Assembly (NCBI GenBank): GCA_013151635.1
Contig: JAADHV010000109.1
Span: forward strand, 36,771-100,770
DNA from: Deltaproteobacteria bacterium
Lineage (GTDB): Bacteria; Desulfobacterota; Desulfobacteria; Desulfobacterales; Desulfobacteraceae
Direction: 5' to 3'
Length of the DNA stretch: 64,000 nt
Every line of letters begins with the position of its first letter. Positions within the stretch are counted from its first letter, which is position 1. The notes under the pieces were generated by a model. That model did no database searches. It saw only the letters and a program-made list of their open reading frames with translations, and had not been told where the DNA came from. This document shows, piece after piece, positions 38,180 to 46,647 of this stretch. The position numbers and the translations under genes were made by a program.

Positions 38180-38455
38180 GCAATTAAAACTTCCTTAAGG
38201 TGTACTGCCATCCAGTTCCTGTTGTCCGGTGCCCCAAGAGAGAATGTATGCAAGACTCTTTTAATGGCTGACCGAGCATTGTGCAAATGGATAAAAGCCT
38301 TTAACGATAGAGGTGTTGATGGGTTTATAGTTAAAAAGCGCCCTGGCAGGACTATGATACTTCAGGGGAAACAAGCTCAAAAGCTTACTGAGCTTATTAA
38401 CCCGCCAGAAAAGGCAGAACGCACATTTTTTTTGGACTGCCAAGGCATTTCTTAA
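38180..38455 (+). mobile_element. IS630-type transposase, N-terminal helix-turn-helix remnant
   Basis: The readable frame begins near 38180 (TSLRCTAIQFLLSG), then APRENVCKTLLMADRALCKW and IKAFNDRGVDGFIVKKRPGR. This is the N-terminal helix-turn-helix block of IS630/Tc1-like transposases. The catalytic DDE domain is missing and the frame stops at 38455. No terminal repeats were identified. Confidence 0.65.
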
Positions 38456-38478
38456 AGTATCAATACTCCTCTAATATT

Positions 38479-39803
38479 TTATTTGTAATCGCCATGATAT
38501 TTTCCTGAGCCCTGCGCGTCATATGCTTCATGGATTTTAAGAATCGGAAAAGCCGGGATATCATTCCCAGGAATGCTCACTTCTCCCATAATGGGGCAGT
38601 ATGGTTCACTATTATAGATTATTTCATCTTTATTCTGCCAGTTCAGACCGGAAATAAATGTCCAGGGAAGATATCCGTCCCTTTCTTTGCATAATTTTTC
38701 GGCTTCAGGATAGGCAGATAGGAACTTGGCATATATCACGTCGGAATTCGGATAATAGGAATAGTTGGCCTGGCGTGTGGACAGATAACCTTTTAACATT
38801 TCTAAAAATTTCTCTCTTTGCGCCCATTGGTCATGCACGATCAGAAGGCGGGCTGTAATACAATTAAAACTTGCGTTATTTACCATCATATTTGCCACAT
38901 GAATCACTTGGCGATACAGCTCATCAAATGACCACTGCCCGGGCACAACAGTCACCGGTGTTATATTACCTAATTCTGCTGAAAAAGGGCGATTGTTCAC
39001 GGGTATTCGATCTTCAGCATTTTCATGCTGGATTTTGCCCCCAAACACAATGGTATCATATGTTTTGTCTGAACCGGTTAGATGAAGCGTTTTAATTTTT
39101 TCATGACAGGAAAGATAACTTCCTATAGAGGCATCACCCTTAATGAATGAAATGAACTTTTCCCGGATTAATGGTTTAAAAACTCTTTCCAAGATTGGGG
39201 TAAGATAATCATTCACCGGATTCATCTTGACTGCTGCCGGTTGATTTTTAATAAAAAGGCAATCCAAAATATCCGAAAAAATAAGCAATGACTGGTTTCC
39301 TGCCGCCAATATTAAAGCAAGTTTTCCGGAATCCGAAGGTCGATACACTGATTCATGATCGTTCTTTTTTTTAAGATATATTTCCGCGGACACACCTTTG
39401 TAGAAAGTTTTATCTGATTTAATACGCGGCAAGACAGTTATGGCATTTGACTTGCCAAGTGCCGATAATTTGAAATCCGGCAGCTGCGGTTTTCCAAATT
39501 TAACAATTTCTTTGAGTGAAAGAATGATCATATCAAATTGTCTAAGGATAATGTTGGCACACATCCACTCCTCGCCTTGCAGCGGTGATCCGTTTGGGAA
39601 ACGCTTGGCTTTGCAGCAGGCTGCCACCCAGTGATCGATATCATTTACAAATCTTTTACGCGTTTTTTAAGTAATGTTATTTTTTGTTTTACAGGGAGCT
39701 GAGCCCAGTCTATTTTCTTTTCATCCATTTTTTTTAACAATGTATCCATCTCTTTGTTGCTTGATTCTGCGATTGTCATTTGGGTATGGTGAACTTGATT
39801 CAT
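38479..39803 (-). pseudogene. Aldehyde dehydrogenase superfamily gene, frameshifted and 3'-truncated
   Basis: A good start (ATG 39803 with GAGGAG upstream) gives MNQVHHTQMTIAESSNKEM... and hits a stop at about 39649. Translation resumes in the next frame as RFVNDIDHWVAACCKA, so one base has been lost near 39650. The long second frame has the ALDH landmarks KMNPVNDYLTP, LHLTGSDKT, ELGNITPV and the nucleophile Cys in NNASFNC. After GNDIPAF the sequence no longer resembles the family, and it abuts the IS630 relic. It is divergent from the TetR gene across a palindromic operator, which suggests it was that regulator's target. Confidence 0.75.
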
Positions 39804-39867
39804 AATAATTCTCCTCATTATTTTCAGGGTTTACAAGTTTTCGAAAACCCCTGGTTGCAATTGTTTA

Positions 39868-39890
39868 TAATCTTGACAATGTCAAGATTA
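39868..39890. promoter_or_regulatory. Perfect 23-bp palindrome, probable TetR operator
   Basis: Arms TAATCTTGAC and GTCAAGATTA (10 bases each, perfect) flank AAT. It sits in the 126-base divergent region between the ALDH relic (start 39803) and the TetR gene (start 39930). A TTGACA -35-like hexamer is embedded on each strand, so binding would block polymerase both ways. Confidence 0.75.
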
Positions 39891-39929
39891 AATTTTAAAA
39901 ATAGAATAAATTAATGAAAGGATTTTTCC

Positions 39930-40556
39930 ATGGCAAAGAAAAGTAAAAAACCATCAAGTTATCATCACGGAGATTTAAAACAGACCCTTATTGGTCATGC
40001 CCTTTCGATTATTGATAATGAAGGAATCGGAGGTTTAACCCTGAGAAAGGCTGCGCGGCACGCAGGTGTCAGCCATGCCGCACCTGCTCACCATTTCGGC
40101 GACATGAAGGGCTTGATGGTGGCAATTGCCATAAAGGGCTTTTCTAAAATGATTCTACAGATGGAAAAGGCCCTGTCACAAACAAAAGATGACAATTCAC
40201 TCCTTAAATTAAAATTGATTGGTCTTGCATATATTGAATTTGCAGTCCAGCATCGATCTTTTTTTAAAGTTATGTATCATTCAGAGCTCTCAAAGAAAGG
40301 TCCTTATCCTGACCTGGAAAAGGAAAGCAGAATCCCATTCAAATTGCTGAAGAGTACTGTACAAGACTGCCAGGACAATCAGCTTATTAAAAAAGGGGAC
40401 ATTGAAAATATCGCGCTGTTTGCCTGGTCAACTGTTCATGGTATTGCTAATTTGTTAGTTGACAGCCAGCTTAAAAGTAAAGGCTTACTTGGTGACGATA
40501 TGCAGTATGCAGATCATGTAACTAATCTGCTTTATACGGGTTTGAAATACCAATGA
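39930..40556 (+). CDS. TetR-family regulator with WHG C-terminal domain
   Basis: The N-terminal helix-turn-helix (about 12-65) has LTLRKAARHAGVSHAAPAHHF. The C-terminal part has FKVMYHSEL and AWSTVHGIANLLVD, the WHG-type ligand domain. Length is 208 residues. It probably represses itself and the divergent aldehyde dehydrogenase (now broken) through the palindrome at 39868-39890. The inducer is unknown; an aldehyde or acyl compound would fit the context (inference). Confidence 0.85.
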   Translation: MAKKSKKPSSYHHGDLKQTLIGHALSIIDNEGIGGLTLRKAARHAGVSHAAPAHHFGDMKGLMVAIAIKGFSKMILQMEKALSQTKDDNSLLKLKLIGLAYIEFAVQHRSFFKVMYHSELSKKGPYPDLEKESRIPFKLLKSTVQDCQDNQLIKKGDIENIALFAWSTVHGIANLLVDSQLKSKGLLGDDMQYADHVTNLLYTGLKYQ

Positions 40557-40874
40557 CAGGATAGGATAAAAGCTAAGGATAATCATATTTGAGTCTGTAT
40601 TGGGGGGCGTTTAGCTATTTTCAAACAGCCTGTCAAAAGGGAAACTATTTGTGTATGATTTTAGAGCTTCCAGTTGCTAAGATTCAAAAAGTGTAACGCC
40701 TGACACCAGAATCAATGACAAATACTGTAACACTTCAATTTGGAAGTACCCTGCGGCAATACCCCGCCAATAAAAAATAATTCTGATTCTCCGGGCTCAC
40801 CCATTTTAAAATAGATGTTGGAGGTATCAAAAAAAAATCAGATCAACTGTGAGATTGAGCAGCTGGGCAGTTGT
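40557..40874. other. Gene-free stretch between TetR gene and acyl-CoA cluster
   Basis: I see no gene, RNA or convincing terminator in these 318 bases. Short open stretches on the minus strand do not look like any family I know. It may be decayed sequence, since the small ORF at 40875-40970 ends here. Confidence 0.4.
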
Positions 40875-40970
40875 CTATAAAACTTTTTCCTGTTTTGAAG
40901 CCTTATCTCTCAATGCTTCGACAAGAAAACCTTCAATGGCGATACGCTTCCAGACCGATAAATTAATCAT
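40875..40970 (-). CDS. 31-residue ORF coupled to the last acyl-CoA dehydrogenase
   Basis: An ATG at 40970 shares one base with the TAA of the upstream acyl-CoA dehydrogenase (TAATG). The frame encodes MINLSVWKRIAIEGFLVEAL plus a basic tail and ends with TAG at 40875. The overlap pattern is the same as between other coupled genes in this window. It is either a very small protein or the start of a larger gene cut short. No family is recognised. Confidence 0.35.
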   Translation of the reverse strand: MINLSVWKRIAIEGFLVEALRDKASKQEKVL

Positions 40971-42109
40971 TATGAGATGCCGAATAATTTCTCAGCTATC
41001 GTATTCTTTTGATCATACGGGCTGCCGTTAAACAGTTCCAACATCTTTGCATCTCTGTAAAATGCCTCTATCTCATACTCTTGAATGTATCCGTAACCCC
41101 CGAACAGCTGCAAAGCTTCATCACACACTGAAACAGCTGCCTGAGTGGCGGCAAGCTTAGCCTGTGCACTGGTCTGGATGCGCTCTTTCTTATTTTTAAA
41201 GCTAATCGCCGCTTTCCAGGTTATGAGCCTGGCAGTTTCTATTTGAACGGCCATCCAGGTAAGCTTATGCCTCGTAATTTGAAACTGAATCAATTTTTGT
41301 CCAAACTGCTTTCGCTGTCGGGTATGAGCCAGAGCGCGGTCAAAAGCCCCCTGGGCCACGCCGACTGATAATCCGGCCAGCGTTAGATTATCAGCCGCAG
41401 ATGCCAATTTTATTTGATCAAGTCCATGATTTTCTTTCCCAATCAGGTTAGTTATGGGTACGCAGACATCGTGGAGTTCCAAGCGGGATACCGGAACCAT
41501 GGATTGTCCTAAACGCTTTCCTGCATCAATAGCAGCCAAACCTGTGTTGCTGGATTCAACAAGAATCGTGCTCCACACGTCATCTGATATTTCAGTGGCT
41601 ATTTTACACAGTACGATATAAAATCCTGCGTGGATTCCACCATTAACAACAAAATTCTTAGATCCGTTGATCATCCATTTATCATCTACCTGAACTGCAT
41701 AAGTTGGAGAAACAGGGTCTTGTTCATCAAATGCGCAACTTGATATAATTTGACCGTCTGCTAATTTTGGAAGCCATGTCTCTTTTTGTTCTTTTGTACC
41801 GTGGTCGAGCAAAAGTTGCGTCCCATATCCGGCAAGTGCAATACAACTTCCCAGCGTAGAGTGTCCTCTGGCCAATTCTTCGGTAATAACAATTCTTTCA
41901 AATTCTCCCAGGCTTTCTCCGCCAAAATCTTCAGGAAAATGGATTCCCAAAAAACCCAATTCACTGGCCTGGATTAATATTCTTTCGGGATAAGCTTTAG
42001 CGTCCAGCAAATCCTTGATTACTTCTTTTTTAAATTCACCTTTTACAAAATCTTGAGCAGCCTTCTGGATCTGTTTTTGTTCTTTTGTCAAATTAAAATT
42101 CAAAGTCAT
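40970..42109 (-). CDS. Acyl-CoA dehydrogenase lacking the canonical catalytic Glu
   Basis: This 379-residue FAD-dependent dehydrogenase has the usual three-domain ACAD plan: helical N-terminus, beta domain with SSCAFDEQDP, and a C-terminal bundle with RKQFGQKL and LFGGYGYIQEY. Where most ACADs have the base Glu in YEGT, this one has N361 (LELFNGSP). An Asp (D240) lies where isovaleryl-CoA dehydrogenase carries its alternative Glu. A different base is also used by some alicyclic acyl-CoA dehydrogenases, so a cyclic or branched substrate is possible (inference). It lies 6 bases after the next ACAD gene. Confidence 0.85.
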   Translation of the reverse strand: MTLNFNLTKEQKQIQKAAQDFVKGEFKKEVIKDLLDAKAYPERILIQASELGFLGIHFPEDFGGESLGEFERIVITEELARGHSTLGSCIALAGYGTQLLLDHGTKEQKETWLPKLADGQIISSCAFDEQDPVSPTYAVQVDDKWMINGSKNFVVNGGIHAGFYIVLCKIATEISDDVWSTILVESSNTGLAAIDAGKRLGQSMVPVSRLELHDVCVPITNLIGKENHGLDQIKLASAADNLTLAGLSVGVAQGAFDRALAHTRQRKQFGQKLIQFQITRHKLTWMAVQIETARLITWKAAISFKNKKERIQTSAQAKLAATQAAVSVCDEALQLFGGYGYIQEYEIEAFYRDAKMLELFNGSPYDQKNTIAEKLFGIS

Positions 42110-42115
42110 TCTCCT

Positions 42116-43267
42116 TTATTTTAACAAATCCCTGGCAATAATGATCCGCTGAATTTCGCTTGTACCTTCATAAATACGATAGAGCCTGACATCCCTGAAA
42201 AATATTTCAAAACGGCTGTCGGTCAAACTACCGGCCATTGCAAAGATATCCATGGCCTTACTAGCTATTTGGCTAGCCATTTCTGTACAAAATACTTTCA
42301 CCATTGAAGATTGGGTGGTAACATTATGACCCGCATCCCTCATTGAAGCTGCGTCATAAAGCATTTGCCTTGCTGCATATATCTTAGTCGCCATGTTTGC
42401 CAACTCAAATGAAACTGCCTGGTTGGGTTTAGAAACGCCAAATTTTTTGAAATGTTCGATGCAAAGCTCCATCACTTTCTGAGAAGCACCCAGTGCACAG
42501 GCGCCTATGGACATGCGGCCCTTATCCAGAACTCGCATGGCAGTTTTAAATCCCTGCCCCAACTGGTCCATACCCCCAATGACGTTCTCCTTAAGTACTC
42601 TGCAGTCCTTGAAAATCAATTCGTGAGTATGAGAACCCTTTAGTCCCATTTTTGTATCTGCTGGTCCAATATAGAGACCCGGCACATCCTTTTCCACAGC
42701 AAATGCGGTAACCCCTCCCCTGGTTCTTTTTTCAGAATCAGTTACCGCCAAAACGGTGAAGAGATCTGCAGCAGCAGCATTGGTTATAAATTGTTTTGCT
42801 CCATTAAGCACCCAGCCCTCCCTAATCAGCTCAGCACTCGTGCTGATATTGGCTGCATCTGAACCAGAATCTGCCTCGGTCATTGCAAAAGCTGCTGTAC
42901 AATCACCTTTTGCAATGGCAGGCAAGTATTTCTTTTTCTGTTCTTCCGTACCATCATAGAGAATCCCCATGGAGCCAATACCGTTACTTGTACCAATACG
43001 GGATCTATAACAAGCATTTGTCCGGGTAATTTCTTCGTAAATAATGACTTCTTCCAGGGTGGTTAAGCCAACACCGCCATATTCTTTGGGAATGGACAAC
43101 CCAAACAGACCAATCTCCCGCATACGGTTCACCAGGGATTCGGGAATTTCTGCATTTTTTTCAACTTCACGAGAGGCCGGTTCCAGCTCATTCTCCACAA
43201 AATTCCTTACTTGAATACGAAATTTATTAAATTTTTCTGAATGCTGTCGGGGCATGCAATACTCCAA
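42116..43267 (-). CDS. Short-chain-type acyl-CoA dehydrogenase
   Basis: This canonical ACAD of 383 residues introduces the alpha,beta double bond into an acyl-CoA, passing electrons to ETF. AFAMTEADSGSDA contacts FAD, and the catalytic base is E367 in RIYEGTSEIQR. It is closest in look to butyryl/2-methylbutyryl/glutaryl-type bacterial ACADs, but the substrate is uncertain. It is translated just ahead of the Glu-less ACAD, so the two may act on successive intermediates or form a mixed oligomer. An enoyl-CoA hydratase relic lies just upstream. Confidence 0.88.
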   Translation of the reverse strand: MEYCMPRQHSEKFNKFRIQVRNFVENELEPASREVEKNAEIPESLVNRMREIGLFGLSIPKEYGGVGLTTLEEVIIYEEITRTNACYRSRIGTSNGIGSMGILYDGTEEQKKKYLPAIAKGDCTAAFAMTEADSGSDAANISTSAELIREGWVLNGAKQFITNAAAADLFTVLAVTDSEKRTRGGVTAFAVEKDVPGLYIGPADTKMGLKGSHTHELIFKDCRVLKENVIGGMDQLGQGFKTAMRVLDKGRMSIGACALGASQKVMELCIEHFKKFGVSKPNQAVSFELANMATKIYAARQMLYDAASMRDAGHNVTTQSSMVKVFCTEMASQIASKAMDIFAMAGSLTDSRFEIFFRDVRLYRIYEGTSEIQRIIIARDLLK

Positions 43268-43277
43268 TCCTATTTTT

Positions 43278-43461
43278 TCAGTTCAGGTTTTCCCAGATCA
43301 TGGAATATCCATGAAATTCAGGCTCTCTTTTTTCCAGAAAGGCCCTCATCGCTTCCTTCAGATCCTCAGATTTGAAAGCTGCTGCGTTTTTCTGGATGAT
43401 TCAATATCAGCCATGCAATGTGGCCTTTTTCTTCCACTTCTAACAATTGGTTTTCAGTCAT
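43278..43461 (-). pseudogene. Enoyl-CoA hydratase relic: N- and C-termini joined by internal deletion
   Basis: ATG 43461 reads MTENQLLEVEEKGHIAWLIL, then NHPEKRSSFQI and a stop. One base out of phase it continues as AFKSEDLKEAMRAFLEKREP and EFHG, ending at 43278. The first part is a crotonase N-terminus and the second the typical crotonase C-terminus, so roughly 200 codons have been deleted and the junction is out of frame. Only 184 bases remain. Confidence 0.8.
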
Positions 43462-43587
43462 TTATTTTTCCTTGCTGCAATTAACTCAAAATATTGATCT
43501 ATTAATTATAAGACAGATCACAGAGCCATGTTTACCGTTTTCCGCCCTAACAAAGGCCGAATAAGATAATATGTGTCATATCTCCTG

Positions 43588-44583
43588 TCAGATTGCTTGT
43601 ACCCGGCTGTTTATTTTATCTATGCGTTCTATTGTCTCAGACATCATTTTTTCCAGCAGTTCAGCGCAGGTCGGAATATCGTGGATCATACCAATGGACT
43701 GGCCCACCATCATTGGAGCGATATCAACATCTCCGGTTTTCCAAGCTTCTTGGCACCGTTTTCCTGAAATCAAGGGAATAATTTCTTTCAGTCCACCTCC
43801 TTTCGCTTCAGTCTGTAGAACCAATTCGACAGTTTTATTCTTAAGTGCCCGGCCCTGCAGGTTAATTGTTTTGCAAATAAGAGTGGTGTGATGCTCATGA
43901 CGGCGTACTAGTTCCTGCTTGATATTTTTATGAACACCACACTCTTTGGTTGCCATGAAGCGGCTGGCCATCATAACCCCCTCAGCTCCGAGCATAAATG
44001 CCGCAGCCATGGTATTGCCGTTAGCGATACCGCCTGTGGTAACAACTGGGATGGATAGGGATTCTACAATTCTCGGCGTAAGAACCATAGTACTTACATC
44101 ATCGTTAAGCGGATGTCCGCCTTCTTCGATGCCGGCTGCGTATACGCCGTCATATCCTAGTTTTTGTGCATGTAGCGCATGGCGCAACGCACCTACTTTA
44201 TGGAATAATTTCACTCCAGCTTTTTTCAGCATTTCGATGTATTCCACTCCACATGCCTTATCTATGGGAGTTCCAGAAACCTCAATACCCGCCACCTGTT
44301 CCTCAGCGCATACTTTTAAATACATCTTGTGATGCTCTGCTGTGATTCGCATTGACGGCAGGATAGTGACATTGACCATAAATGGTTTGCCAGTAAGTTT
44401 TCGGGTTTCCCGGATTGCATTTCTGAATTTTTCTTCAGTGTCAAAATTGGCTGCAGTGAGGTTCCCCATGCCGCCGGCTTCTGAAATGGCTGCGCATAAT
44501 TTTTCCTTGCATATCCACATCATAGCTCCGCAGATGATAGGGTATTTAATCCCGAACATTTCAGTAATGGCAGTGTTGATCAT
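43588..44583 (-). CDS. Nitronate monooxygenase/FabK-type FMN oxidoreductase
   Basis: This 331-residue TIM barrel has YPIICGAMMWICKEKLCAAIS at the N-terminus, AGIEEGGHP (FMN/active site) and IPVVTTGGIANGNTMAAAFMLGAEGVMMASRF near the C-terminus, the phosphate-binding signature of NMO/2-nitropropane dioxygenase and FabK enzymes. In an anaerobe a true nitronate monooxygenase is unlikely; an NAD(P)H-dependent enoyl reductase or flavin reductase role fits the acyl-CoA context better (inference). Confidence 0.8.
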   Translation of the reverse strand: MINTAITEMFGIKYPIICGAMMWICKEKLCAAISEAGGMGNLTAANFDTEEKFRNAIRETRKLTGKPFMVNVTILPSMRITAEHHKMYLKVCAEEQVAGIEVSGTPIDKACGVEYIEMLKKAGVKLFHKVGALRHALHAQKLGYDGVYAAGIEEGGHPLNDDVSTMVLTPRIVESLSIPVVTTGGIANGNTMAAAFMLGAEGVMMASRFMATKECGVHKNIKQELVRRHEHHTTLICKTINLQGRALKNKTVELVLQTEAKGGGLKEIIPLISGKRCQEAWKTGDVDIAPMMVGQSIGMIHDIPTCAELLEKMMSETIERIDKINSRVQAI

Positions 44584-44646
44584 AATAAAAATCCTTTAAT
44601 ATTTTGGTTATCAATAATTATTTACTTAAATTGGCATCGCGATAAC

Positions 44647-46647
44647 TTATATATTTTGCCCCGCCTTAAACCCTTGGTGGACAGCTTCAAATGCGGTACC
44701 GATTCTTTTGGCATCACCAACGGTTTCAAAAGAAATTTGTTTTTTTTTCAATATATCTGCCAAAGGATTATAAGATAAGGCACCGATAGCCAGAACAACC
44801 GTATCCGCAGGAATTTTTTCGGTTAAACCATTGGATTCAATAATGACACCCTCATTTGCAATCTCCAGAGCTTTCGTTCCAATACGGGTCGTAATACAAT
44901 GTCTATCCAACTCCTGCAACATACCCCATTTTGTCGTCTTTCCGATATCTTTTCCTACTTTATCTGCCATCTCTAACAAGGTAAGCTCTTTTGAACCGAT
45001 AGTGGATAGTTTATATAACATTTCAGGCGTTTCCGCTCTGTTCACCAACAGGAATTTGACAGCTTCACCTGACAGGGTTCCCTTTCCAGCAAGAAACAAG
45101 GCTGTTTCAACCCCCACTGCTCCTCCCCCGATAATGACCACTTTTTTCCCTGTATATGCATTGTTTCCAAGCACGTCCCATGCCTGAACCACGTGGGGCA
45201 TATTTACCCCTGGTATAGGTGGTAAAATCGGCTTGGCACCCGTGGAAAGAATAATTGAGTCGGGTTTTTGCTGATCGATTAATTCCTCGGTAACTTCCGT
45301 GTTAAGATAAACTTTAATTGAACTGATTTCAATTTTTGTTGATAGATCTTTTACAAATTCGAGAAACTCTTTACGGCCCGGAGGTGCGGCCGCCATATAA
45401 AGCTGGCCGCCTAAAGTATCGTTTTTTTCATATAGCGTGACGATATGTCCCCGCTGGCTTGCAGTAAGAGCTGCGGTCATTCCAGCCGGTCCGCCCCCAA
45501 CCACCATAATTTTTTTTGCAGTTTTTGCCTTTACCAGAGTGGATTCTGATTCATGTCCCGCCCTGGGGTTGCAAAGACATTCCACATGTTTCAACTGGTA
45601 TAAATTATCAAAGCATCCCTGGGAACAACCGATACAATGGAGAATTTCTTTCTCTCTCCCTGATTTTGCTTTTTTAGGCAGCAAGGGATCTGTTATCAAA
45701 CTTCGGGCCATGGCAGCCATGTCGCAAAACCCTTCTGAAATAAGCTCGCGTGCCGTACTTGGATCATTGATCCTATGACTTGCAATAACAGGAACATCCA
45801 CAGCATCCTTGATATGTTTTGCTAAATATCCATATAAACCACGGGGGACATTTGTGGTGAGTTGAGGCACTCTTGCTTCATGCCAACTTCCTTTAATACA
45901 AAGTGCATCAACACTTTGGGAAACCAGGGTTTTGGCAAATTCCTTCAACTCTCCACGACTTTGGCCTCCTATCATGAAATCATTTCCATCCATCCGTACA
46001 ATAAGGGGATAATCATCTCCAATGACTGTGCGGACCGCCTGAATGATTTCAAGGCTGAAACGCATTCTATTTTCCAGATTTCCACCGTATTGATCCTTTC
46101 TCTTATTGGTCAAAGGAGACAAAAATTCGCTGATCAAATATCCAGTGCCGCATAATATCTCCACAGCGTCAAATCCAGCTTTTTTTACCCTTAAAGCTGC
46201 CTGGGCAAATGATGCGATAGTCTCTTGAATCCCTTCAACGGTCAACTCTTTAGGTACTTCCCTATTTAAATTTGATGCAATGGGTGAAGGGGCCACAGCC
46301 TGTCTTCCTTCCATAAGAATTGAATAGTTGTATCGCCCGGCATGATTCAACTGAACCGCAGCACATGCTCCGTTATCTTTAATAACACTTGCAAGTTTTT
46401 TAAGCCCTGGGAGACATTCATCATTGTGAGCACCAATATACAGAGAGTTGCCGGATCTATTATCAATAGGGGAAAAACCTACAACAATCATTCCGGCCCC
46501 GCCCTTGGCCCGTTCCTTGTAAAACTCTATAATTTTATCAGTAACTTTATAATTTTTAGCAGCACCCAGATGTATCGCCGGCATATAGATTCTATTTTTT
46601 ACTTCTAATTGATTGATATAAATCGGTTCAAACAAACAATCTTTCAT
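44647..46647 (-). CDS. Old Yellow Enzyme-type Fe-S flavoprotein (2,4-dienoyl-CoA reductase-like)
   Basis: At 666 residues it matches the multi-domain OYE class. The FMN TIM barrel (about 1-365) has GYLISEFLSPLTNKR.D.YGG. A [4Fe-4S] site C-x2-C-x3-C-x11-C lies in CIGCSQGC...CLC. FAD (VVGGGPAGMTAAL) and NADH (IIGGGAVGVETALFL) dinucleotide folds follow. Relatives reduce 2,4-dienoyl-CoA or other enones. Its ATG overlaps the stop of the hydroxyacyl-CoA dehydrogenase (TGATG), so they are translationally coupled. It may deal with unsaturated or ring-derived intermediates. Confidence 0.85.
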   Translation of the reverse strand: MKDCLFEPIYINQLEVKNRIYMPAIHLGAAKNYKVTDKIIEFYKERAKGGAGMIVVGFSPIDNRSGNSLYIGAHNDECLPGLKKLASVIKDNGACAAVQLNHAGRYNYSILMEGRQAVAPSPIASNLNREVPKELTVEGIQETIASFAQAALRVKKAGFDAVEILCGTGYLISEFLSPLTNKRKDQYGGNLENRMRFSLEIIQAVRTVIGDDYPLIVRMDGNDFMIGGQSRGELKEFAKTLVSQSVDALCIKGSWHEARVPQLTTNVPRGLYGYLAKHIKDAVDVPVIASHRINDPSTARELISEGFCDMAAMARSLITDPLLPKKAKSGREKEILHCIGCSQGCFDNLYQLKHVECLCNPRAGHESESTLVKAKTAKKIMVVGGGPAGMTAALTASQRGHIVTLYEKNDTLGGQLYMAAAPPGRKEFLEFVKDLSTKIEISSIKVYLNTEVTEELIDQQKPDSIILSTGAKPILPPIPGVNMPHVVQAWDVLGNNAYTGKKVVIIGGGAVGVETALFLAGKGTLSGEAVKFLLVNRAETPEMLYKLSTIGSKELTLLEMADKVGKDIGKTTKWGMLQELDRHCITTRIGTKALEIANEGVIIESNGLTEKIPADTVVLAIGALSYNPLADILKKKQISFETVGDAKRIGTAFEAVHQGFKAGQNI

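Noticed and set aside
43588..44583. True nitronate monooxygenase
   Set aside because: Family motifs alone do not separate NMO from FabK-like reductases, and an oxygen-using enzyme fits poorly with the inferred anaerobic host.
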